NCBI RefSeq assembly: GCF_021375795.1
Contig: NZ_JAEIOI010000001.1
Span: forward strand, 558,001 to 622,000
DNA from: Pseudomonas anguilliseptica
GTDB taxonomy: Bacteria; Pseudomonadota; Gammaproteobacteria; Pseudomonadales; Pseudomonadaceae
DNA length: 64,000 nt
Reading direction: 5' to 3'
Shown: positions 53,245 to 62,070 of the stretch, in pieces
Numbering within the stretch: position 1 is the first letter of the stretch
Layout of the letters: each line of letters begins with the position of its first letter
Notes under the pieces: generated by a model
Seen by the model: the letters and a program-made list of their open reading frames with translations, nothing else
Databases searched by the model: none
Told to the model about the DNA's origin: nothing
Translations under genes and position numbers: made by a program

Positions 53245-53739
53245 TCACTCCAGGGTCAATTGCATAAAGGTGAGGTCCAGCCAGCGGCCGAACTTGCGGC
53301 CGACCTGCGGCATCTGGCCGGTGGTGACAAAGCCGAGGCGCTCGTGCAGGCGAATCGAGGCGCTGTTGCCGCTCTCGATGGCGGCGACCATCACGTGCAG
53401 GCCGGCCGCTTGCGCGCGTTCGATCAAGGCGTGCATCAGCAACGGGCCGAGGCCCTGGCCGCGCTGGTCGCTGCGCACATACACCGAGTGCTCCACGGTA
53501 TGGCGAAAACCTTCGATGGCGCGCCAGGTGCCGTAGCTGGCGTAGCCGAGCACTTCGCCAGCGTCGCTGTGGGCCACCAACACCGGAAAGCCGGCCGCGG
53601 TGCGTTCATTCAGCCAGGCCTGGCGGTTGGCCAGGTCGACCAGGGTTTCGTTCCAGATCGCCGTGGTGTGCTGCACGGCATCGTTGTAGATGGCCAGGAT
53701 GGCAGGCAGGTCGGCGGTGGTAGCGTCTTGGATAATCAT
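53245..53739 (-). CDS. GNAT acetyltransferase, Pat/MddA-like
   Basis: A 164-residue N-acetyltransferase. The acetyl-CoA loop is [10 protein letters not shown], with [15 protein letters not shown] and the C-terminal [15 protein letters not shown] of the phosphinothricin/methionine-sulfoximine acetyltransferases. The P. aeruginosa counterpart sits in the same spot between ureA and ureB and acetylates methionine sulfoximine and sulfone. Presence inside the urease operon suggests a detoxifying role tied to nitrogen use (inference). Confidence 0.9.
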   Translation of the reverse strand: MIIQDATTADLPAILAIYNDAVQHTTAIWNETLVDLANRQAWLNERTAAGFPVLVAHSDAGEVLGYASYGTWRAIEGFRHTVEHSVYVRSDQRGQGLGPLLMHALIERAQAAGLHVMVAAIESGNSASIRLHERLGFVTTGQMPQVGRKFGRWLDLTFMQLTLE

Positions 53740-53759
53740 CTGTTTTCCAGGAATCCATT

Positions 53760-53880
53760 CAAGGTCGTAGCGAGCGCAGCTCAGGCAAGGCGCAAGTTGG
53801 CGAGGATGCGCAGTTGACGCCTGTCAATGAGCAATCCGAGCCAACTTGCAACGCAGCATGGGCAAGCGCAGTAGACATTG
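53760..53880. repeat. Nested palindromic element between ureA and the acetyltransferase gene
   Basis: Outer arms GCAAGTTGGC (53792-53801) and GCCAACTTGC (53840-53849) are exact 10-mers; inside them GGAT pairs with ATCC and TTGAC (53814-53818) with GTCAA (53823-53827) around GCCT. Flanks CGTAGCGAGCGCAGC and AACGCAGCATGGGCAAGCGC are repeat-like. There is no ORF in this 151-base gap. It looks like a mobile or repeated intergenic element of pseudomonads; I cannot name the family. Confidence 0.6.
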
Positions 53881-53890
53881 GATGGGTTCC

Positions 53891-54193
53891 TTAGGCGATC
53901 GGTTGGTGGACGGTTACTAACTTGGTGCCGTCGGGAAAGGTCGCTTCCACCTGAATCTCCGGGATCATTTCTGGAATGCCTTCCATCACCTGATCGCGAC
54001 TCAGCAAGGTGGTGCCGTAATGCATCAGCTCGGCCACGGTCTGGCCATCGCGCGCGCCCTCCAGCAGGGCGGCGGAGATATAGGCCATGGCTTCCGGGTA
54101 GTTGAGCTTTACCCCACGGGCCAGACGGCGTTCGGCCACCAGACCAGCGGTGAAGATCAGCAGTTTGTCTTTTTCTCGGGGTGTCAGATCCAT
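53891..54193 (-). CDS. ureA: Urease gamma subunit
   Basis: Structural subunit of urease, 100 residues, opening [14 protein letters not shown] and containing [21 protein letters not shown], typical of UreA. ureD ends three bases before its start. A 151-base palindromic gap separates it from the next gene of the cluster. Confidence 0.98.
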   Translation of the reverse strand: MDLTPREKDKLLIFTAGLVAERRLARGVKLNYPEAMAYISAALLEGARDGQTVAELMHYGTTLLSRDQVMEGIPEMIPEIQVEATFPDGTKLVTVHQPIA

Positions 54194-54196
54194 CGT

Positions 54197-55030
54197 TCAG
54201 GTGCTCCAGATTCTTGGGGGGACGGCGGTGCGGCCGAGCAGGGCCGGGCGCAACAGCTGCCAGAGGGCGATCAGCCAGGCGCGCGCGTGCAGAGCCTCGT
54301 CGGCCAGGCAGCGGGCAACCAGCAGGCCGGGTAATTGGCTCAGGTCGCCGCGCACCGGTGTGCTCAGGTTGCGGCAGTGCTCCAGCAGGTCGCTGTCGAT
54401 TTCACCGCTGATCAGCAGGGTGGCGAATACCGGTTTGCCCGCCAGGCCGATGGGCGAGTCGAGCAGGCCATCGCCGCCCTGGATGCGTTGGCGTTCATGC
54501 CAGAGCAGTTGGCCGTCGCGGCGGATATTCAGCTGGGCCTGGAAGTGACCGGCATCGAAGCGTTCATCACTGGCCGGACGGCCGAGGGCAACGATGTCCC
54601 AGTAGAGCAGCTTGGCATCGCCGTGCAGGTCGATCTCGGTGGTCAGTTCGGCCTGTGCGGCGGCGTAGACGATGGTTTCCTGCGGCAGCCATTCCAGGGT
54701 GGCGCCGGCCTCAACGCACAGTGTGAGGCTCTGGTAAGCCGGGCCGGCGGCGCGGTACCACTTGGCTGCACCGGGGCTGGTCAATTGCGCCCAGGCACCG
54801 CTGCCCACGTTGGCCGAAATATCCAGGCGGTCGCCGCCGGCGATGCCGCCGGGCGGGTGGACGATGATGTGCTGACACACCTCGGGCCCTTCGGCGTAGA
54901 GGTGCTTCTGCACCCGCAGCGGGCCTTTATGCCGGCGCAAGGTCGGCCGCGTGCAATCGCCGTCGCGGCCATAGCCCAGCGCCAACTCGGCGTGCCAGCT
55001 GGGGGTGAAGACGGCGGCGGGGGCGTTCAT
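54197..55030 (-). CDS. ureD: Urease accessory protein UreD
   Basis: Scaffold that binds apo-urease and, with UreF and UreG, helps carbamylation and nickel insertion. The 277 residues show [26 protein letters not shown] and [11 protein letters not shown], as in UreD/UreH. The start MNAPAAVF overlaps the preceding gene by four bases (ATGA) and fits the family; a longer frame upstream does not. Confidence 0.96.
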   Translation of the reverse strand: MNAPAAVFTPSWHAELALGYGRDGDCTRPTLRRHKGPLRVQKHLYAEGPEVCQHIIVHPPGGIAGGDRLDISANVGSGAWAQLTSPGAAKWYRAAGPAYQSLTLCVEAGATLEWLPQETIVYAAAQAELTTEIDLHGDAKLLYWDIVALGRPASDERFDAGHFQAQLNIRRDGQLLWHERQRIQGGDGLLDSPIGLAGKPVFATLLISGEIDSDLLEHCRNLSTPVRGDLSQLPGLLVARCLADEALHARAWLIALWQLLRPALLGRTAVPPRIWST

Positions 55031-55443
55031 GCGCTCACCCGGTTGCGCCGTTGACGCCAGGCTTGCACGGCGGAGTAAACACACAGCAGAACCAGCCCCA
55101 GGCTGACCACCAGCCACCATTGCAGGTGCATGCCGTAGTAAGGCGGTGCATGCAGCGCACCTTGCAGCCAGAACAGCGCCAGGCCGATGGCCAGCAGGCA
55201 GGCGCACAGCGCGCGGCCCCAGGAGTGGCAGTAGGAACGCGGGCGCAGCAGTGCCAGCAGCAGGCCGCATTCAGCCAGGATGATGGCGCAGAAGATCAGT
55301 ACCGGTTTCAGCGGGTAGGGCACGTCGCTGCCGACGGGCAAGGCGCGCAGCATCCAGTAGTCCGGCTGGCTGCCGGCCCAGATCAGCAGGGCGATGCCCG
55401 TCAGTGCGGTGAGCGGGAGCAGGGCGTGACGCAGGGCAAACAT
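55027..55443 (-). CDS. Small four-helix membrane protein between urtE and ureD
   Basis: A protein of about 138 residues with four hydrophobic helices ([66 protein letters not shown]) and a basic C terminus. The P. aeruginosa urt-ure cluster has a hypothetical gene in the same place. Start [10 protein letters not shown] has CGAGG 5 bases before it; an ATG at 55506 would add 21 residues that are not hydrophobic. Function is unknown; co-transcription with ureD is likely. Confidence 0.7.
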   Translation of the reverse strand: MFALRHALLPLTALTGIALLIWAGSQPDYWMLRALPVGSDVPYPLKPVLIFCAIILAECGLLLALLRPRSYCHSWGRALCACLLAIGLALFWLQGALHAPPYYGMHLQWWLVVSLGLVLLCVYSAVQAWRQRRNRVSA

Positions 55444-55506
55444 CGGGGCCTCGAATCCGTCGGCGAAAGCCTGATTATGCGCAAAGTAAAGGGCCAGCGT
55501 CGTCAT

Positions 55507-56205
55507 TCAGATTGCGACCAGTCCGCGCACGCCGTCGGCTTCCATGGTTTCGCCACGGCCCTGCTGGACGATTTCGCCCCGGCTCATCACCAGGTATTGG
55601 TCGGCCAGCTCGGCAGCAAAGTCATAGAACTGCTCGACCAGCAGGATGGCCATGTCGCCACGTTCGGCGAGCTTCTTGATTACCACGCCGATCTCCTTGA
55701 TCACCGAGGGCTGGATGCCTTCGGTGGGCTCGTCGAGGATCAGCAGGCGCGGTTTGCTGGCCAGCGCGCGGCCGATGGCCAGCTGTTGCTGCTGGCCGCC
55801 GGAGAGGTCGCCGCCGCGGCGTTGCTTCATCTCACGCAGCACGGGGAACAGCTCGTAGATAAATTCCGGCACCACCTTGGCGTCGCTGCCGGGAAAGCGC
55901 GACAAGCCCATCAGCAGGTTTTCTTCCACGGTCAGGCGGCCGAAGATTTCCCGGCCTTGCGGCACGTAGGCGATGCCTGCATGTACACGCTGGTGCGGTT
56001 TGAAAGCGGTGATGGCTTTGCCTTCCCAGTTCACCGCGCCTTCTTTGGCGGGGATCAGGCCCATCAGGCATTTCAGCAGGGTGGTCTTGCCCACGCCGTT
56101 ACGCCCGAGCAGGCAGGTGACTTCGCCGACCTTCACGTCGAACGACAGGCCACGGAGGATATGGCTGCCGCCGTAGTATTGATGGAGTTGTTGGACTTGC
56201 AGCAT
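55507..56205 (-). CDS. urtE: Urea ABC transporter ATP-binding protein UrtE
   Basis: LivF-type ATPase of the high-affinity urea importer. Walker A GRNGVGKTT (34-42), signature LSGGQQQQLAIGRAL, Walker B LLILDEPTEGIQP. The length of 232 fits UrtE. It is separated from urtD by 113 bases that contain a REP pair. Confidence 0.95.
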   Translation of the reverse strand: MLQVQQLHQYYGGSHILRGLSFDVKVGEVTCLLGRNGVGKTTLLKCLMGLIPAKEGAVNWEGKAITAFKPHQRVHAGIAYVPQGREIFGRLTVEENLLMGLSRFPGSDAKVVPEFIYELFPVLREMKQRRGGDLSGGQQQQLAIGRALASKPRLLILDEPTEGIQPSVIKEIGVVIKKLAERGDMAILLVEQFYDFAAELADQYLVMSRGEIVQQGRGETMEADGVRGLVAI

Positions 56206-56246
56206 GGGTTCTGCCTCTCAATTCTGTGGAGTCTGTCAGGCCGTTA

Positions 56247-56308
56247 TCGCGAGCAAGCTCGCTCCTACAGGTTCAGCGCTGCCCATGTAGGCGCGAGCTT
56301 GCTCGCGA
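56247..56308. repeat. REP pair between urtD and urtE
   Basis: TCGCGAGCAAGCTCGCTCC plus TACA (56247-56269) and its inverted partner TGTAGGCGCGAGCTTGCTCG plus CGA (56286-56308), differing at one position, spaced by 16 bases. This is the GTAGGAGCGAGCTTGCTCGCGA REP family of Pseudomonas, different from the family at 41827. Confidence 0.9.
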
Positions 56309-56318
56309 TCCTCGATAT

Positions 56319-57173
56319 TTACCGGCCCAGATAAACCTCAATCACCCGCTCGTCGTTCTGCACCTGTTCCAGCGAGCCTTCGGCCAGCACGCTGCCCTGG
56401 TGCAGCACGGTGACGTGGTCGGCGATGCTGCCGACAAAGCCCATATCGTGCTCGACCACCATCAGCGAGTGCTTGCGCGCCAGGGACTTGAACAGCTCGG
56501 CGGTGAACTCGGTTTCGGCGTCGGTCATGCCCGCCACCGGCTCATCGAGCAGCAACAGTTGCGGGTCCTGCACCAGCAGCATGCCGATCTCCAGGAACTG
56601 CTTCTGGCCGTGGGACAACAGCCCGGCCGGGCGCTGGCGCGAGGAGTCGAGCTTGATGGTCTGCAGCACCTCGTCGATGCGGTCTTTCTGTTCGCCAGTC
56701 AATTTGGCGCGCAGGCTGGCCCACACCGATTTGTTGGTTTTCTGCGCCAGTTCGAGGTTTTCGAACACGCTCAGCGCCTCGAACACCGTCGGCTTCTGGA
56801 ACTTGCGACCGATGCCGGACTGGGCGATTTCGACTTCGCTCATCTGGGTCAGGTCGTAGGTTTCGCCGAAGTAGGCGACACCGTTGTCCGGGCGGGTCTT
56901 GCCGGTGATCACGTCCATCATGGTGGTCTTGCCGGCACCGTTGGGGCCGATGATGCAGCGCAGTTCACCGACGCCGATGTACAGCGTCAGGTTGGTCAGG
57001 GCCTTGAAGCCGTCGAAGCTGACGTTGATGTCTTCCAGCGTCAGGATGGTGCCGTGACGGACGTTAAGGCCCTTGCTGGCCAGGGCGCTGGCACCGATGG
57101 GGTCACGGCCGCTGCCGGACGGGTCATAGGCGGGTTCGAGCATCAATTCGGGGGCCGGAGTGGCGCGCATCAT
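56319..57173 (-). CDS. urtD: Urea ABC transporter ATP-binding protein UrtD
   Basis: LivG-type ATPase partner of UrtE. The first ~40 residues are a non-conserved extension; then GPNGAGKTT (Walker A), LLSHGQKQFLEIG (signature, with SHGQ instead of SGGQ, as is usual in UrtD) and LLLDEPVAGM (Walker B). Length is 284. Two consecutive ATGs (57173 and 57170) precede the second codon; the start overlaps the urtC stop, so translation is coupled. Confidence 0.95.
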   Translation of the reverse strand: MMRATPAPELMLEPAYDPSGSGRDPIGASALASKGLNVRHGTILTLEDINVSFDGFKALTNLTLYIGVGELRCIIGPNGAGKTTMMDVITGKTRPDNGVAYFGETYDLTQMSEVEIAQSGIGRKFQKPTVFEALSVFENLELAQKTNKSVWASLRAKLTGEQKDRIDEVLQTIKLDSSRQRPAGLLSHGQKQFLEIGMLLVQDPQLLLLDEPVAGMTDAETEFTAELFKSLARKHSLMVVEHDMGFVGSIADHVTVLHQGSVLAEGSLEQVQNDERVIEVYLGR

Positions 57174-58261
57174 TGCTCTCCTTTTTTACGCAACAAACCG
57201 ATCACGCCTTTGGGCAGGAACAGGGTTACGACAATGAATAGGAAACCCAGGGCGAACAGCCAGTATTCGGGGAAGGCCACGGTGAACCAGCTCTTCATAC
57301 CGTTGACCAGGCCGGCACCGAGCAGCGGGCCGATCAGCGTGCCGCGCCCGCCGAGGGCGACCCAGACGGCGGCCTCGATGGAGTTGGTCGGCGACATTTC
57401 GCTGGGGTTGATGATGCCCACCTGTGGCACATACAGCGCGCCGGCCAGACCACAGAGCACCGCGCTGAGCACCCAGATAAACAGCTTGTAGCCGCGTGGA
57501 TCGTAGCCGCAGAACATCAGGCGGTTTTCCGCATCGCGCAGCGCGGTCAGTACCCGGCCGAACTTGCTGCGGGCCAGTCGCCAGCCCAGGTACAGGCTGC
57601 CGACCAACAAGGCCACGGTGGCGAGAAACAGCACCGCGCGGGTGTGCGCGGCGGTGATGTCGAAGCCGAGGATCGTCCTGAAATTGGTAAAGCCGTTGTT
57701 GCCGCCAAAGCCGGTCTCATTACGGAAGAACAGCAGCATGCCGGCGAAGGTCAGGGCCTGGGTCATGATCGAGAAATACACGCCCTTGATCCGCGAACGG
57801 AAGGCGAAAAATCCGAACACCAACGCCAGCAACCCCGGAGCCAACACCACCAGGCACAGCGCCCAGAGGAAGCTGTCGGTGCCGTACCAGTACCAGGGCA
57901 ACTCGGTCCAGGCCAGGAAGCTCATAAAGGCTGGCAAGCCGTCGCCGGCCGCTTCGCGCATCAGGTACATGCCCATGGCGTAACCGCCGAGGGCAAAGAA
58001 CAGGCCGTGGCCGAGCGACAGCAGGCCGGCGTAACCCCAGACCAGATCGAGCGCCAGGGCGACGATGCAGTAGCAGAGGATCTTGCCGACCAGGGTCAGG
58101 CTGTAGGCCGAGACGTGCAGGGCGTTGTCCGCCGGCAGCAGGTGCAGCAGCGGCATGGCAACCAGTACGGCAAGTACCAGCAGGCCGATGGCCATGGACG
58201 CTTGCGGGCCGAGCTTGGCGCTGGCGCGGGCCAGCAGCGTTTGGTTGAGTGGCATAGTCAT
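57170..58261 (-). CDS. urtC: Urea ABC transporter permease UrtC
   Basis: LivM-type inner-membrane permease, 363 residues and about nine or ten helices. Typical motifs are LVWGYAGLLSLGHGLFFALGGYAMGMYL and VWVALGGRGTLIGPLLGAG. Start and stop codons overlap the neighbouring genes by a few bases, so urtB-urtC-urtD are translated as a unit. Confidence 0.95.
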   Translation of the reverse strand: MTMPLNQTLLARASAKLGPQASMAIGLLVLAVLVAMPLLHLLPADNALHVSAYSLTLVGKILCYCIVALALDLVWGYAGLLSLGHGLFFALGGYAMGMYLMREAAGDGLPAFMSFLAWTELPWYWYGTDSFLWALCLVVLAPGLLALVFGFFAFRSRIKGVYFSIMTQALTFAGMLLFFRNETGFGGNNGFTNFRTILGFDITAAHTRAVLFLATVALLVGSLYLGWRLARSKFGRVLTALRDAENRLMFCGYDPRGYKLFIWVLSAVLCGLAGALYVPQVGIINPSEMSPTNSIEAAVWVALGGRGTLIGPLLGAGLVNGMKSWFTVAFPEYWLFALGFLFIVVTLFLPKGVIGLLRKKGEQ

Positions 58262-59832
58262 CAGTCGATCACCCGTCCTTTCAGTGCGAAGAGACCTTGC
58301 GGGCGTTTCTGAATAAACAGAATGATCAGCGCGAGGATAAGGATCTTGCCGAGTACGGCACCGATCTGCGGTTCGAGAATCTTGTTGGCGATGCCCAGGC
58401 CAAAGGCGGCCATGACGCTACCGGCCAACTGACCAACGCCGCCGAGCACCACCACCAGGAATGAGTCGATGATATAGCTCTGGCCGAGGTCCGGACCGAC
58501 GTTGCCGATCTGGCTGAGGGCCACGCCGCCGAGGCCGGCGATACCGGAGCCGAGGCCGAAGGCGAGCATGTCCACCCGGCCGGTGGGCACGCCGCAGCAG
58601 GCGGCCATATTGCGGTTCTGGGTGACGGCACGCACGTTGAGGCCGAGGCGGGTCTTGTTCAGCAGCAGCCAGGTCAGCACCACCACGAACAGGGCGAAGC
58701 CGATGATCACGATGCGGTTGTACGGCAGCACCAGGTTTGGCAGTACCTGCACACCACCGGAGAGCCAGGCCGGGTTGGCCACTTCGACGTTCTGCGCACC
58801 GAAGATCACCCGCACCAGCTGGATCAGGATCAGGCTGATACCCCAGGTCGCCAGCAGAGTTTCCAGTGGGCGACCGTAGAGGTGGCGAATTACCGTGCGC
58901 TCCAGCGCCATGCCGATGGCGGCGGTGACGAAGAACGCCACCGGCAGTGCCACTAGCGGGTAGAGCGCCAGGGCTTCCGGGGCGAAACGCTGGAACAGCA
59001 CCTGCACCATATAGGTGGAGTAGGCACCGAGCATCAGCATCTCGCCGTGGGCCATGTTGATCACCCCGAGCAGGCCGAAGGTGATGGCCAGGCCGAGGGC
59101 GGCAAGCAGCAGGATCGAACCCAGCGACAGGCCGCTGAAGGCCTGGCCGAGCAGCTCTCCGATCAGCAGCTTGCGTTTGACTTGGGCCAGGCTGGTTTCG
59201 GCAGCGGTGCGCACCGTCGGGTCGCTTTCCACGGCCGGGTCGAGCAGGGCTTCCAGGCGGGTGCGGGCCAGCGGATCACCGGTTTCACCGAGCAGGCGCA
59301 CGGCGGCCAGGCGCACCGCCAGGTCGTTGTCGACCAGTTGCAGGTTGGCCAGGGCCAGGGTCAGGGCATCGCGCACGGCGTCGTCGGTTTCGCTGGCGAC
59401 CTGGGCGTTAAGCAGTTGCAGCTGCGCCGGCTTGGCGCTTTTTTGCAGTTGCTTGGCCGCGGCCAGGCGCAGCGCCGGGTCATCGACCAGCAGCTGATGG
59501 CTGGCCACGGCGGTAGCGACCAGACCGCGCAGGCGGTTATTCAGGCGCAGCTTCTTTGGCGTGTCGAGGGGCTGTGCTTCACCTTCGGCAGCCTGGTAGT
59601 TGCCGGCGGTTTCGATAAAGGCGGTTTTGGCGCTGTCAGCAGCGACGCGGCCTTGTTGCAGGGCTTCGAGCAGTGGCAGGCGTGCGGCATCCGGCGCGGC
59701 AGACCAGCTCTCCAGCAGGCTGGCCTGCTTGGCCGGGTTGGCAGCGACAAAGTCCTGGGCGTCACCAGCGTGCGCGGCCAGGGGCAGCAGCAACAGCAGG
59801 CTCAGCAGAATTCGGTTAAAGGCAGTGGGCAT
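58261..59832 (-). CDS. urtB: Urea ABC transporter permease UrtB
   Basis: LivH-type permease, 523 residues, longer than amino-acid LivH because of an N-terminal part. A signal peptide (about 1-22) precedes a periplasmic helical-repeat (HEAT-like) region (about 25-220, including DDPALRLAAAKQL and DNDLAVRLAAVRLL). Membrane helices follow, with GLLGVINMAHGEMLMLGAY and VLGGVGQLAGS. This layout is usual for proteobacterial UrtB. It is separated from urtA by REP-like sequence. Confidence 0.95.
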   Translation of the reverse strand: MPTAFNRILLSLLLLLPLAAHAGDAQDFVAANPAKQASLLESWSAAPDAARLPLLEALQQGRVAADSAKTAFIETAGNYQAAEGEAQPLDTPKKLRLNNRLRGLVATAVASHQLLVDDPALRLAAAKQLQKSAKPAQLQLLNAQVASETDDAVRDALTLALANLQLVDNDLAVRLAAVRLLGETGDPLARTRLEALLDPAVESDPTVRTAAETSLAQVKRKLLIGELLGQAFSGLSLGSILLLAALGLAITFGLLGVINMAHGEMLMLGAYSTYMVQVLFQRFAPEALALYPLVALPVAFFVTAAIGMALERTVIRHLYGRPLETLLATWGISLILIQLVRVIFGAQNVEVANPAWLSGGVQVLPNLVLPYNRIVIIGFALFVVVLTWLLLNKTRLGLNVRAVTQNRNMAACCGVPTGRVDMLAFGLGSGIAGLGGVALSQIGNVGPDLGQSYIIDSFLVVVLGGVGQLAGSVMAAFGLGIANKILEPQIGAVLGKILILALIILFIQKRPQGLFALKGRVID

Positions 59833-59869
59833 GGGGCAGTCCTTTGATATCCCGATAAAGGCGGGACAC

Positions 59870-59946
59870 TGTAGGAGCGAGCTTGCTCGCGATCGAACTC
59901 AATGACGCACCGAGTACTGCTGATCGCCAGCAAGCTGGTTCCTACA
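59870..59946. repeat. REP pair between urtA and urtB
   Basis: One good copy, TGTAGGAGCGAGCTTGCTCG plus CGA (59870-59892), and a degenerate inverted copy TCGCCAGCAAGCTGGTTCC plus TACA (59924-59946), with 31 bases between. Same REP family as the pair at 56247. Confidence 0.85.
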
Positions 59947-59973
59947 GGATTTAAGCGGGCTAGGCCCGTCGGA

Positions 59974-61239
59974 TCAGTTCGACTTCACCGCGTAATCCGG
60001 CTTCTTGTCGTTGCCTTCGATGTACGGGCTCCACGGCTGGGCGCGGATCGGGCTGCTGGTTTCCCAGACCACGGAGAACTGCCCGTCTTCCTGGATTTCA
60101 CCGATCATCACCGGCTTGTGCAGGTGGTGGTTGGTCTTGTCCATGGTCAGGGTGTAACCGCTCGGCGCGGCGAAGGTCTGGCCGGCAAGGGCATCACGCA
60201 CTTTGTCGACATTGGTGGTGCCGGCTTTCTCTACGGCCTGGGCCCACATGTGGATGCCGACGTAGGTGGCCTCCATCGGGTCGTTGGTCACCGCCTTGTC
60301 GGCGCCTGGCAGGTTCTTGGCCTTGGCGTAGGCCTTCCACTTGTTGACGAACTCGGTGTTGACCGGGTTTTCCACCGACTGAAAGTAGTTCCACGCGGCC
60401 AGGTGGCCGACCAGTGGCTTGGTGTCGATGCCACGCAGTTCTTCTTCACCCACGGAGAAGGCCACCACCGGCACGTCGGTGGCTTCCAGGCCCTGGTTGG
60501 CCAGCTCCTTGTAGAACGGCACGTTGGAGTCGCCGTTGACGGTGGAGATCACGGCAGTCTTGCCGCCAGCGGAGAACTTCTTGATGTTGGCGACGATGGT
60601 TTGATAGTCGCTGTGACCGAACGGGGTGTAGACCTCTTCGATGTCTTTCTCGGCCACGCCTTTGCTGATCAGGAAGGCGCGCAGGATCTTGTTGGTGGTG
60701 CGCGGGTAGACGTAGTCGGTGCCGAGCAAGAAGTAGCGCTTGGCCGCGCCGCCGTCTTCGCTCATCAGGTACTCGACCGCCGGGATGGCCTGCTGGTTTG
60801 GCGCGGCGCCGGTGTAGAAGACGTTGGGCGACATTTCCTCGCCTTCGTACTGCACGGGGTAGAACAGCAGGCCGTTGAGTTCTTCATAGACCGGCAGCAC
60901 GGATTTGCGCGATACCGAGGTCCAGCAGCCGAAGGTCACGTCGACCTTGTCCTGGGTCAGCAGCTGGCGGCCACGCTCGGCGAACAGCGGCCAGTTCGAA
61001 GCGGGGTCGACCACCACCGGCTCCAGCTGCTTGCCGAGTACACCGCCCTTGGCGTTGATTTCGTCGATGGTCATCAACGCCATGTCTTTCAGCGAGGTTT
61101 CCGAGATGGCCATGGTGCCGGACAGCGAGTGCAGGATGCCGACCTTGATGGTTTCGGCGGCTTGCACGGTCCAGGTCATACCCATGGCGGCGATGGATGC
61201 GGACAGGGTCAGGGCCTTGATCAGATTGCGACGTTGCAT
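59974..61239 (-). CDS. urtA: Urea ABC transporter substrate-binding protein UrtA
   Basis: Periplasmic urea receptor of the UrtABCDE importer, 421 residues. The signal peptide begins MQRRNLIKAL, where RRNLIK looks like a twin-arginine motif, and ends VQAAE. The mature part begins IKVGILHSLSGTMAISE, and FGCWTSVSRKSVLPVYEE and LLFYPVQYEG are diagnostic of UrtA. Start 61239 has GGAG 8 bases upstream; a longer in-frame ATG at 61257 is less likely. It follows the GntR gene by 95 bases. Confidence 0.96.
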   Translation of the reverse strand: MQRRNLIKALTLSASIAAMGMTWTVQAAETIKVGILHSLSGTMAISETSLKDMALMTIDEINAKGGVLGKQLEPVVVDPASNWPLFAERGRQLLTQDKVDVTFGCWTSVSRKSVLPVYEELNGLLFYPVQYEGEEMSPNVFYTGAAPNQQAIPAVEYLMSEDGGAAKRYFLLGTDYVYPRTTNKILRAFLISKGVAEKDIEEVYTPFGHSDYQTIVANIKKFSAGGKTAVISTVNGDSNVPFYKELANQGLEATDVPVVAFSVGEEELRGIDTKPLVGHLAAWNYFQSVENPVNTEFVNKWKAYAKAKNLPGADKAVTNDPMEATYVGIHMWAQAVEKAGTTNVDKVRDALAGQTFAAPSGYTLTMDKTNHHLHKPVMIGEIQEDGQFSVVWETSSPIRAQPWSPYIEGNDKKPDYAVKSN

Positions 61240-61334
61240 GGTGCGATCTCCATTCACGAACTTAAGTGTTTAAGCTGCTGGTTTTTAGTTGTTTGTTTGG
61301 CAGTTGAAACAGGGCGGGGCCCCGGGTCTTCACT

Positions 61335-62066
61335 TCAGGTCTTCACCTCTGGTGCCGGCATGGTGCGCTGACGCGCGCTGTGCAGCATGTGCAGGGTGAT
61401 CTTGCGCACTTCGGCCTTGCTGACCTCTATATGGGTCTTGAGCAATAGCTGTGCCTCTTCGCATCGCCGCGACAAAATTGCCGCGAGAATTTTTCCGTGT
61501 TCGTCATAAGTGGCCGCTACGCGCGGGCTCTGGGTGAAGTCCAAACGCCTGATAATGCGGATTTTCTCGCTTACCTCGGCATGCAGGCGGGCCATCTCGC
61601 GGTTGCCGACGGCCTCCACCAGCAGGCAGTGAAAACGCTCATCCAGGCGCGAGACTTCGCGGCCGTCCTGTAAACGCTGCTCGGGTTGCACCAACCAGGT
61701 GCGCTCAAGTTGCACCAGTGCATCGCTGTGCTCGTCTTGGGGGCGTTCGCATAAACGCCGCACGGCCTCCAATTCGAGGACGATGCGCACTTCGTACAAT
61801 TCCTCGAAATGCGCGAAGTCGAACGGCTTGACCTGCCAGCCGCTGCGGAAATACACCTCCAGATAACCCTCGCGCTCCAGGCGATACAGCGCCTGGCGCA
61901 CCGGCGTGCGGCTGGCTGACATGCGCTCGGCGACCTCGCCCTCGCTGAAGCGATCACCGGGCAGCAGGCGGAACTCGAAGATGTCGTCCTTGAGCTGCAA
62001 GTAGATGCGCTCGGCGAGATTCTCCGGGCGCTCTTTGCCGCTGCCTGGGGGGCCACTCAGCTGCAT
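61335..62066 (-). CDS. GntR/FCD-family transcriptional regulator
   Basis: A 243-residue regulator. Winged helix about 15-85 (LAERIYLQLKDDIFEFRLLPGD, MSASRTPVRQALYRLEREGYL), then an FCD effector domain about 95-230 with conserved metal-type residues (LDERFHCLLVEAVGN). It sits between allophanate hydrolase and urtA on the same strand, 4 bases after the former, so it probably controls urea or allophanate use. A 28-bp palindrome upstream of the allophanate gene is a candidate operator. Confidence 0.92.
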   Translation of the reverse strand: MQLSGPPGSGKERPENLAERIYLQLKDDIFEFRLLPGDRFSEGEVAERMSASRTPVRQALYRLEREGYLEVYFRSGWQVKPFDFAHFEELYEVRIVLELEAVRRLCERPQDEHSDALVQLERTWLVQPEQRLQDGREVSRLDERFHCLLVEAVGNREMARLHAEVSEKIRIIRRLDFTQSPRVAATYDEHGKILAAILSRRCEEAQLLLKTHIEVSKAEVRKITLHMLHSARQRTMPAPEVKT

Positions 62067-62070
62067 GGAC

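Noticed and set aside
59902..61371. A 489-codon plus-strand frame over urtA
   Set aside because: Antisense to the UrtA coding region with no motif or ribosome site.
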